A DNA stretch of 32,597 nt from positions 1 to 32,597 of IMG/VR virus record IMGVR_UViG_3300032311_000931; one strand, given 5' to 3'. The DNA comes from a virus. Positions 23,837 through 31,434 of the stretch are shown here, in pieces (the first letter of the stretch is position 1; every line of letters starts with the position of its first letter). The translations under genes were made by a program, and so were the position numbers. Below the pieces are notes generated by a model. That model was not told where the DNA came from and searched no databases. It saw only the letters and a program-made list of their open reading frames with translations.

Positions 23837-24091
23837 ATGTCAAAACTTTTAATAGAAAGAAATGTGTTCCAAAAATTAATAGATTTGTTTTTCAAAGCAA
23901 AGGCTAATGATAATCAAGACCAATTTATATCAAAAATAAAATATACAAACCCAGAATTGGGTAATGCATTTAAAAAAATGGATGATTCAATGGTAAAATC
24001 GACATTGGCATTAAAAGATGCATTAGAATCTGCAGGATTGGATACCACAGAAGCAGACAACTTTTTGAAAAAGTATTACAATAAATTTTAA
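23837..24091 (+). CDS. Small helical protein of unknown function before the tape measure
   Basis: An 84-residue protein, unrecognised. It appears fully helical and amphipathic (NVFQKLIDLFFKAKANDNQ, FKKMDDSMVKSTLALKDALE) with no membrane segment or signal. It lies 13 bases before the tape-measure gene and shares its putative promoter. A small tail-assembly or tape-measure-associated factor would fit, but this is context only. Confidence 0.65.
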   Translation: MSKLLIERNVFQKLIDLFFKAKANDNQDQFISKIKYTNPELGNAFKKMDDSMVKSTLALKDALESAGLDTTEADNFLKKYYNKF

Positions 24092-24104
24092 TAATTTATT
24101 TTAA

Positions 24105-27026
24105 ATGGCTGCAAACGATAAAAAAACAATTGCCGAATTACAAAGGCAATTAAATCAAATTCAAGCTTCTACTAATCTAAATGATAAGGAGAAGGAATCT
24201 GCTGCCAAAAGAATTGCACAGGCAATCAAAGAACAAAGAATTGAAACGGAACTATTAGTTAAATCATCGAAAGATTATGACGATGTATTGGGTAGTATTG
24301 GTAGTTCTTATGGTAAAAATAATAAACTATTTAAAGAATCAGAAAAAATACTAAGCCATGCAAAAATGCAAGTGGATGGTATGGTTGCTTTATCTGATAA
24401 ATTAGGCAAATCTAATAAACAATATAAAGGTGATATTTTAGAAGTTGCAAAGGGATATAAACAAGTAAATAGTTCTATCTTAACTAGTTTAGATAATGTA
24501 ATTAAAACTGGTAAAGGTGAAAAGGAAATTGCAAAAGCAGTTGAGAAACAGGTAAAATCACATGGCGTACTTATTTCAAAAATAGATGTACAAACCAAAT
24601 CAGGTAAAGCTTACAAAAAACTATTAGAATCACAAGTTGAACAAATGAACAACTTAGGTAAGGCAGCTACTGCCGCAGCTAAGGATATTGAAAAAATGCA
24701 TAAAGGTTCAGAAGCTTTGTCAGAAAGTTCATTGGGTGGTAAAATTAATGAGTTTTTGAAACTTAATAAAATGATGGGAGGGAAGACGGGTAGTATAGGT
24801 GACTTAGCCAAAAATATGGCAACAAATAGAGCATCTAAAATAGGTGGAGCAACAAATATACCGGCACCTGGTACTAAAGGAAATCCTGTAATGTCAGGTG
24901 GTAAACAATTATTTGGAGCAGCTGCACAATCTGCATTAAAATCAGGAAGTGGAACTGCATCAATTGCAGCAGAAACTGCAGGTGGTGCAGGTGGTTTAAT
25001 ATCATCATTGGGTTCAATGATGGCAATTGTTGCACCGATATTAGCAATAGTTGGTTTGATATATATGGCATTTGATTTTTGGAATAGTGGAGGACTTGCA
25101 AAAACAATGGCATCTGCAAAAATGCTTACCGGAAATAAGATGTTGGGTAAACAGGGTGTTAAAGAAATGCGAAAATCTTTAGAAGGTACCGAAGAGGTTA
25201 GAAAGATTAATGCGGAATATGCATACTTAAAACCATTAGAACTCAAACAAGAACACGAAAAGGCACTATATGATTGGGAAGCCGATCACGATAAGCAATT
25301 ATTACAATATCGTCAAAGTCTTACAACAGACCAAATGAATTTTGAATTTGAGTTGAGAAGAGAGGCATTTGAAGGTGAGAGAGCTAGAAGTAAATCTTTG
25401 TATTTGACTAATATGTCACAATTCAAAAATTCTATTGGTATTTCTGAACAGGCTTTACAGGCAATTGGGTCATCTACTGATTCCGTATTAGAAAGTGTAA
25501 AAGAATTGGGTGCACAATTAGGAACAAGTCTTAAAGAACAAATATCAATGGCAGCTTCTGCAGCTGGTCTTGGTAAATTATATCAAACTAGTGGTACGGA
25601 TGTATTAAAGATGAGTAGAAATTTCCGTTTAATGGACAAATCTTCATCTAAAGTGGCATTCAATAATATAGCCGGTTTAAGTGCATTTGCAGAATTAAAT
25701 CAAATTAGTCCCGGTGAGTTATTTAAACAAATGGCAGATGCATCGGAAGAAATATTGAAGTATAGTAATATGACTACTTCACAATATGCTAATCAGGCAG
25801 TTTTATTATCTAACATGAATACATCAATGAAAGATATGGCAGCTGCATCGGGAACAATGGTACTTAATTATAAAGATAGTATCAAATCCGAAATGAGTTT
25901 ATCTGCAATGTTGGGTAGAAATGTAAATCTTTCAGAAGTTAGAGCTAGATTGATGTCAGGAGATATGGCAGGTGGAGCATCTGCATTGAAATCCGCATTA
26001 GGTGGGATTGATATAGGTTCAATGAATGCATTCCAAAAACAAGCATTGTCACAATCAACCGGTATGGGTATAGAACAATTGATGGAATTGACCCAATCAA
26101 AAGGTGGTGGTGCTAAAGGAGTATTATCTGAAAGAGCGGGAATTAAAACAGGAAGAGATATTGCAAAAGGTGCACGTGATATGGATATTTCAACAAAAGC
26201 AAGTCTGATGTCAATGGAACAAGATCAGAGATTGAAAATGTTGGAAATAGAACACGAACATAGATTAGAACAAATTGAAAAAGAAGAAGCTTGGAGAGTA
26301 TTGTGGGAAATTAAATACGGAAAAAACCAAGCATTGGACATGAATGCTGCAAATAAATTAGTAGAATCGGCATCTGGGGCCGCAACATATGCTTCATTAA
26401 ATAGTCAAGGTGCATTTGCCGATGGAGCGGGTTTTAATGCATATGGATTGAATTACAACGCAGCAAATACGGGATATAATTTTACAAAATCAGGATATAA
26501 ACTATCCTCATCCACCGATTTAATCAGAGCACTAAATGGTGGGTATAACCCTAATAGTGGTGGCACAACAACTACAACCAATTCGGCAACAACATCGGTT
26601 GCAGCGGGTGGTAGTGATATGTATGAAATGGTAAAACAAGGATTTAATGAAATGGTTAAAGGGTGGAATTTACAAAATACAAATTTTGGTAATCTAACTT
26701 CTCATGTCGACACCTTTCACGATAATCAGTTAAGTAGACTAAACTCAGCTGTCAATACATTAGTTACTTGGGTAGATACTGCACATGATAATAATTTAAC
26801 AGAATTTAATAAACAATTGTCAGAATTATATGTTGTACAAGTATATGCAAATACTGAATTATTAAGACGAACCGATGTAACAAATTCATTATTAGACACA
26901 TTAATAGAAGCAACAGTTACTACTGCAGCCAAACCTATTACAATAGATGGTAAACGTGTTAATGATGTTATGAAAAATGTTCAAACAAGAGTTTATGGTA
27001 TAACAGGTAATGCAAGTGGAACATAA
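24105..27026 (+). CDS. Tail tape-measure protein
   Basis: A 973-residue protein, the longest non-fibre gene. The N-terminal 220 residues are Lys/Glu/Gln-rich helix (AELQRQLNQIQ onward). Residues 235-300 are Gly/Ala-rich, followed by a hydrophobic membrane-type segment at about 300-325 (SMMAIVAPILAIVGLIYMAF), typical of tape measures that insert during DNA delivery. The central part has helical segments including QFKNSIGISEQALQAIGSS and LSAMLGRNVNLSEVRARLMSG; a charged coiled coil (EIEHEHRLEQIEKEEAWRVL) lies near 705-730. The C-terminal PITIDGKRVNDVMKN segment is common at tape-measure ends. The protein sets tail length; position downstream of tube and upstream of baseplate genes agrees. No lytic domain seen. 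Confidence 0.88.
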   Translation: MAANDKKTIAELQRQLNQIQASTNLNDKEKESAAKRIAQAIKEQRIETELLVKSSKDYDDVLGSIGSSYGKNNKLFKESEKILSHAKMQVDGMVALSDKLGKSNKQYKGDILEVAKGYKQVNSSILTSLDNVIKTGKGEKEIAKAVEKQVKSHGVLISKIDVQTKSGKAYKKLLESQVEQMNNLGKAATAAAKDIEKMHKGSEALSESSLGGKINEFLKLNKMMGGKTGSIGDLAKNMATNRASKIGGATNIPAPGTKGNPVMSGGKQLFGAAAQSALKSGSGTASIAAETAGGAGGLISSLGSMMAIVAPILAIVGLIYMAFDFWNSGGLAKTMASAKMLTGNKMLGKQGVKEMRKSLEGTEEVRKINAEYAYLKPLELKQEHEKALYDWEADHDKQLLQYRQSLTTDQMNFEFELRREAFEGERARSKSLYLTNMSQFKNSIGISEQALQAIGSSTDSVLESVKELGAQLGTSLKEQISMAASAAGLGKLYQTSGTDVLKMSRNFRLMDKSSSKVAFNNIAGLSAFAELNQISPGELFKQMADASEEILKYSNMTTSQYANQAVLLSNMNTSMKDMAAASGTMVLNYKDSIKSEMSLSAMLGRNVNLSEVRARLMSGDMAGGASALKSALGGIDIGSMNAFQKQALSQSTGMGIEQLMELTQSKGGGAKGVLSERAGIKTGRDIAKGARDMDISTKASLMSMEQDQRLKMLEIEHEHRLEQIEKEEAWRVLWEIKYGKNQALDMNAANKLVESASGAATYASLNSQGAFADGAGFNAYGLNYNAANTGYNFTKSGYKLSSSTDLIRALNGGYNPNSGGTTTTTNSATTSVAAGGSDMYEMVKQGFNEMVKGWNLQNTNFGNLTSHVDTFHDNQLSRLNSAVNTLVTWVDTAHDNNLTEFNKQLSELYVVQVYANTELLRRTDVTNSLLDTLIEATVTTAAKPITIDGKRVNDVMKNVQTRVYGITGNASGT

Positions 27027-27040
27027 ATTTCTATTAAAGA

Positions 27041-27048
27041 TATTTATA
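27041..27048 (+). promoter_or_regulatory. TATTTATA putative late promoter element
   Basis: Exact TATTTATA in the 38-base gap after the tape measure, ending 16 bases before the ATG at 27065; it would start the baseplate gene run. Confidence 0.5.
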
Positions 27049-27064
27049 CAAAAGGAATTTATAG

Positions 27065-28417
27065 ATGCCAACAATTAGTGACTTATTAAAAAAACAAAGT
27101 GGAGAAATTTACGGCAAATCCGAAAAATTAAGGATTGATAGTAGAGGTATTATAAATGCACCAAGGGCTGCAGCATTATTAGGTTCATCTCCAGATGCAT
27201 TGTCTTCATTAATAGGTAATCAAATAGGTGGTGCTTTTGGTGGTTCTGCAAATAGACCAACCGATACTATATTTAAAAAACCAAAAGGATTTTTTACAAA
27301 ACCAATTTCATTATTAGCACCAACCGAAGCATTATTAAAAGATTCAGTAAAAGAGGGTACATCTTATTTTGTAAAACAATCACCATCACCCAATTCAGTA
27401 ATTGCAGCTTCTAAATCAACTAGTGAAACTATTGGTGGTGCAGCATTATCGGCAGTTAACAAATATGGTTCGGCAAATGGATTGAAAGCTTTAGCAAATT
27501 CATTAAAAAAGAACTCTGCGGGTAAAAATGAATATGGTGCAAAATATAATAAAACTACATTAGATGGTAAAACATATGTAGAAGAAGATGTATTGTTTTC
27601 TAAATATTACGAAGAAACAAAAATACATCCAGAAACAAAAATACCAATGCTTGATACGGAAACAAATAAGTATTCTAAACAATTGGTAAAAAGAGAAGGT
27701 AATTATCAAAAGTCCTGGGACGATTCAACTGTTGAAATAAATAGTCGTGAATCATTCAAAAATCAAAGAGAATTTTACGAATCAAAATATAAAAGTAGAT
27801 TTCAAAACCAAATTTGGGTTGCATTTAAAAAATATGGAAATAATGAAGTAATACCATTTGTTGGATCTGTAAGTGGAATTAGTGAAGATGTTACTCCTGA
27901 ATGGTCAAATTTTAAATATTTGGGGTCACCTTTTAAAATATACAGATATCAAGGAGTAGAAAGAAGTGTTAAATTTAATTTAAAATTATATTATCATACT
28001 TTAGTAGAAAGAACTGCAATGATGAAAAAAATTAATTATTTAAAATCATTGGCATTCCCATACGAAAAAATATCAGAAATGAAATATGGTGGAGATACAC
28101 AAACATCTCAATATGCCTTTTCTCCTCAATTATTTTATTTTACAGTAGGTGATATGTATGATTCGGTATTATCTCATTTAGAATCAATTTCATTTAATAT
28201 TGAAGATAATGTATCTTGGCCTAATTTTCAACCAAATGGTAAATCATCAAATACAATAGATGATAATATGTTATATCCGTCTGTAATAGATGTATCTCTT
28301 TCTATAAAAATAATAGAACAAGATTTACATTATATTGATAATAGAACAAAAACATATAATTACAATTTTGATGGAAATATAACCGATGCAATTCAAGAAA
28401 CAATTAAAAATTATTAA
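27065..28417 (+). CDS. Baseplate / tail-tube cap protein (T4 gp48/gp54-type, tentative)
   Basis: A 450-residue protein. Residues 1-230 are low-complexity and variable. The C-terminal half has the pattern of tube-initiation and baseplate proteins: EVIPFVGSVSGISEDVTPEWSN in parts, YLGSPFKIYRYQGVERSVKFNLKLYYHT, KKINYLKSLAFPYEKI, SPQLFYFTVGDMYDSVLSHLESISF, then W-P and YPSVIDVSLSIKIIE. This 'GxxVERSxxFxLxLY ... KINYLKSL ... FTVGD' layout is what I know from gp48/gp54-like and spike-adaptor proteins. It sits just after the tape measure, matching the T4 order 29-48-54. The exact orthology is uncertain. Confidence 0.6.
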   Translation: MPTISDLLKKQSGEIYGKSEKLRIDSRGIINAPRAAALLGSSPDALSSLIGNQIGGAFGGSANRPTDTIFKKPKGFFTKPISLLAPTEALLKDSVKEGTSYFVKQSPSPNSVIAASKSTSETIGGAALSAVNKYGSANGLKALANSLKKNSAGKNEYGAKYNKTTLDGKTYVEEDVLFSKYYEETKIHPETKIPMLDTETNKYSKQLVKREGNYQKSWDDSTVEINSRESFKNQREFYESKYKSRFQNQIWVAFKKYGNNEVIPFVGSVSGISEDVTPEWSNFKYLGSPFKIYRYQGVERSVKFNLKLYYHTLVERTAMMKKINYLKSLAFPYEKISEMKYGGDTQTSQYAFSPQLFYFTVGDMYDSVLSHLESISFNIEDNVSWPNFQPNGKSSNTIDDNMLYPSVIDVSLSIKIIEQDLHYIDNRTKTYNYNFDGNITDAIQETIKNY

Positions 28418-28440
28418 TTGTTTATATTAAATAAATTATA

Positions 28441-28743
28441 ATGTCAAGTAGATACACATATTCAAAAACTTTAACAAAAAAAGATACAAAAAAAATGTAT
28501 CTAAGTAGTGTTATATATCCAAAAATTAAAGCATCAAATGATGATATGTATATTATTTCCGATGCAGGTGATAGATTGGATATTCTTGCTTTAAAATATT
28601 ATGGAGACCAAAATTTATGGTGGATTATTGCAACTGCAAATAATCTAAATGAGGCATCATATTCAATAACACCTGGTATACAATTAAGAATACCTGCAAA
28701 TGTTTCTAGAATTTTAAATGATTTAGAAAAAATAAATAAATAA
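28441..28743 (+). CDS. LysM-like baseplate protein (gp53-type wedge)
   Basis: A 100-residue protein. The central segment DAGDRLDILALKYYGDQNLWWIIATANNL with a closing ITPGIQLRIP is a degenerate LysM-like fold found in phage baseplate proteins (T4 gp53 and the gpX/LysM tail adaptors), where it joins hub and wedge rather than binding peptidoglycan. The N-terminal 40 residues are Lys- and Thr-rich. It lies between the cap-like and hub-like genes and is only three bases ahead of the latter, consistent with a baseplate operon. Confidence 0.75.
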   Translation: MSSRYTYSKTLTKKDTKKMYLSSVIYPKIKASNDDMYIISDAGDRLDILALKYYGDQNLWWIIATANNLNEASYSITPGIQLRIPANVSRILNDLEKINK

Positions 28744-28746
28744 GTT

Positions 28747-31029
28747 ATGGCATTTCCATTTTTAGCCCCTTTCAAAAGTTGGACAGAAAATGTATTAAAA
28801 GAAAGAGAATTAAATTCAAATTCAATTCATACATTAAAACCATTTGCAATGTTGTCATCTGCAGCAATTGTTTCCAAAGGAGGAACACCCACCTCTATAA
28901 AAAATATGATTGCAGAAGATAAAATTAGTGGAATATATAATGGGTGTGTTGTGACTAACACATTAGATACAGCAAAAATATATCAAACCGGTGCAACTAT
29001 TGTTGGATATGATTTAGATGGTAAAGAGATAGTAGTTGAAGGTGAAAAAAATAGAAGAGTTTCAGTTCCAATAATTACAAAAATTGATATTGATACCGAT
29101 GGAGGAAATAATACTTTAAAAACAGCAAAGGTTGATATAAAAGTATTTACATTAAAACAATTGGAAATGTTTGAGTTGTTTTTCTTAAGGCCATCAATGA
29201 ATATTGTATTGGAATATGGTTGGAATAGTGATATAAGAAGTAATGCACATTTGATAGATTCTTATTTATTTGCAAAAAAGAAACATAGTGATTTTGTAAA
29301 AAAATATATTGAAATATTTTCTCATAAAGAAGATGCATATAAAGAATCTAAAGTAAAATATTTGGATACATTGGAAAAAACAAAAGGTTGTTATGATTTT
29401 ATGGCGGGTAAAGTTACAAATTTTACATATTCACCTGATACCGATGGAACATATAATATAAATTTAGAAATATCTGCAGGAAATGAATTACAATTGTGGA
29501 TGCCTATAAAACAGGCAAATTCAACAAACACAAATCAAAATCAAAGTACAAATGTTGCAATTGATTCATATGATACATTTTTAAATAAATTATCCGCAGA
29601 TTTAAATTATCCAAATTTAAAAAATGTAATTCCAAAAAAAGAATGGGAAAAGGAATTTTTTAACTGGGGGATTAGTAATGAAAAACAAAAAGATACAAAA
29701 TATTCAAAAGAAGCATATATTTCTTTTAAATTAATATTACATATACTAAATCAACCTACTTTATTTAAAATAAAACCAAAAAGTATTAAATCTGCATTTT
29801 TTGAAGATAAAGCACTTACGAAGGAAATTATTCCAATACATTCACATTCAAACATAATATCTACAACAGATTTATTTATCTTACCTGGAGATTTACCAAA
29901 AATAGAAGTATCAGAAATAGGTAAAAAAAATATAATACGAATTGCCGGAAAATATGATCAAAAAACAAAAAAATTTACTGCAGATCCATTAGTTGATGCT
30001 AAAATAAATGGTAAATCATTTAATTTGAACATTTCAGAAATTTATGATTCAAGTGGTGTTTCACATAAAATAACACAAGGTAGAGTTGGAAATTTGTTAA
30101 ATGTATTTTTTAGGTATGATTCGTTTGTACAATCATTTAATCAATCATATACTCAAGCTGATATTTTAAATAACATATTACAATCAATGAATGATAATAT
30201 GTTTGGATTATGTAGTTTACAATTTCAAAAAGATTCGGATTTAAATGATGGCAGTCCATTAACAATAATAGATAAAAAATTACCAATTGAACAACCGGAT
30301 GTTGATCCACAAAAAATATATAGATTTAAAATTGGTACAAATGGTTCAATTGTTAAAGCTTTTGAATTTAATATGGAATTAAGTACTTTGATGCAGGCAC
30401 AAGCATTGTATTCAACACAATTGGCACTAAATAAGGCAATTAATAATGATAATGGACCTGATATTACTCCTGTTGCACAAAAAGATGATTTTTCATCTGC
30501 AGATTTATCATATGCAACAAATTCGGATGGATATTATTCTATAAATTCAATTGAAGTTAAATTAGTAAAAGAAGCTCAAGCTTGGAATAAATATATTGCA
30601 GACACAACTAATACAACGAGTGGTTCCGTTAGTCAAGAAAAACAACCAACAGCTGCAGAAGTAAAAAAAGAATTGACTGAAGTTTTGGAAAGTAAATATG
30701 TAAAATTTAAATTAAACATTAAAGATAAAAATTCGGCAACAAATAATATGATTTATTTGGATTCTTCACTAATATTAAAATATGTAAAAGATGTTGAAAA
30801 AAATACCACAGCACTTACTTATTTAGATATTTCATTTACAATAGATGGTATTGCTGGAATTAGTTGTGGTGAATATTTTCATATAGATGGTATTCCTGAA
30901 ATATATAATAGAAATGGATATTTCCAAGTTACAAATGTTAAACACACAATAGACGATAAAGGTTGGGAAACAAAAGTTGAAGCAGGATATAGAATTAAAT
31001 CAGAAACTCAAATTTTCAAAGATGTATAG
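28747..31029 (+). CDS. Baseplate hub protein (gp27/gpD-type, large)
   Basis: A 760-residue protein. Segments VPIITKIDIDTDGGNNTLKTAKVDIKVFT in parts (about 97-128) and LEMFELFFLRPSMNIVLEYGW (138-158) resemble the N-terminal domain of hub proteins. The last ~60 residues read ISFTIDGIAGISCGEYFHI, DGIPEIYNRNGYFQVTNVKH, TIDDKGWETKVEAGYRI, the strand-turn-strand end common to hub and late-control-D-like proteins. It is about twice the length of T4 gp27 (391) and could carry extra domains around 250-600; I see no lysozyme motif. The stop overlaps the next gene's start by eight bases. Confidence 0.65.
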   Translation: MAFPFLAPFKSWTENVLKERELNSNSIHTLKPFAMLSSAAIVSKGGTPTSIKNMIAEDKISGIYNGCVVTNTLDTAKIYQTGATIVGYDLDGKEIVVEGEKNRRVSVPIITKIDIDTDGGNNTLKTAKVDIKVFTLKQLEMFELFFLRPSMNIVLEYGWNSDIRSNAHLIDSYLFAKKKHSDFVKKYIEIFSHKEDAYKESKVKYLDTLEKTKGCYDFMAGKVTNFTYSPDTDGTYNINLEISAGNELQLWMPIKQANSTNTNQNQSTNVAIDSYDTFLNKLSADLNYPNLKNVIPKKEWEKEFFNWGISNEKQKDTKYSKEAYISFKLILHILNQPTLFKIKPKSIKSAFFEDKALTKEIIPIHSHSNIISTTDLFILPGDLPKIEVSEIGKKNIIRIAGKYDQKTKKFTADPLVDAKINGKSFNLNISEIYDSSGVSHKITQGRVGNLLNVFFRYDSFVQSFNQSYTQADILNNILQSMNDNMFGLCSLQFQKDSDLNDGSPLTIIDKKLPIEQPDVDPQKIYRFKIGTNGSIVKAFEFNMELSTLMQAQALYSTQLALNKAINNDNGPDITPVAQKDDFSSADLSYATNSDGYYSINSIEVKLVKEAQAWNKYIADTTNTTSGSVSQEKQPTAAEVKKELTEVLESKYVKFKLNIKDKNSATNNMIYLDSSLILKYVKDVEKNTTALTYLDISFTIDGIAGISCGEYFHIDGIPEIYNRNGYFQVTNVKHTIDDKGWETKVEAGYRIKSETQIFKDV

Positions 31030-31396
31030 TGATTTAGTAAAAAATAAAACATTTTATTCGTTGGAAATACCAAAAACAATTGTACCGGTTCCAACACAAA
31101 ATGATTATGAATCTTCTTTTATTGAAAGATATTTTATTCAAAAAGCAAATGATATACATGGATTTGTTTATGAAATAGACATAAATGAATTTACTCATAT
31201 AAAATCAAACCCATATTGGTTATCGACAATTATAAGTTGGAGAATATCGGGCCCATTAAATGAAGTATATAATGATAATGGTATATTAATTGACAAAGGT
31301 GTTATAAATTCAAATAAAGCAACACTGGCAACTGCATCTGCAAAATTAAAAAACATAGGTTTATACTTACCAAACGTATTACAATTTCACAAATAA
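31022..31396 (+). CDS. Small conserved-looking phage protein after the hub gene, function unknown
   Basis: I choose ATG 31022 (MYSDLVKNKTFYSLE, 124 residues), which overlaps the end of the hub gene; an in-frame ATG at 30977 would add 15 residues lying wholly within that gene. The layout ESSFIERYFIQKANDIHGFVYEID, NPYWLSTIISWRISGP, GVINSNKATLATASAKLK and a final YLPNVLQFH looks like a short structural protein I have seen near the tail modules of T4-like and cyanophage genomes, but I cannot name it. It ends the late unit; the DNA polymerase follows after 38 bases. Confidence 0.6.
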   Translation: MYSDLVKNKTFYSLEIPKTIVPVPTQNDYESSFIERYFIQKANDIHGFVYEIDINEFTHIKSNPYWLSTIISWRISGPLNEVYNDNGILIDKGVINSNKATLATASAKLKNIGLYLPNVLQFHK

Positions 31397-31397
31397 C

Positions 31398-31428
31398 TTT
31401 GTAATCTCAAATATTTTTCGTATATTAG
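31398..31428 (+). promoter_or_regulatory. Putative Bacteroidota-type promoter: TTTG-N19-TATATTAG
   Basis: TTTG at 31398-31401 and TATATTAG at 31421-31428 fit the TTTG / TAnnTTTG host consensus with one mismatch. The site shares TATTTTTCGTATATT with the site at 5223. The box ends only six bases before the ATG at 31435, so the message would be nearly leaderless. Confidence 0.45.
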
Positions 31429-31434
31429 AGTTCT

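Noticed and set aside
24611-25246. 211-codon open frame on the minus strand
   Set aside because: It lies entirely within the tape-measure gene; its Pro/Ala/Leu-rich composition is what the complement of Gly/Ala/Ser codons gives, and it has no promoter or start context.
30977-31021. Earlier start for the small gene after the hub
   Set aside because: It would be buried in the hub coding sequence; ATG 31022 gives a normal short overlap.
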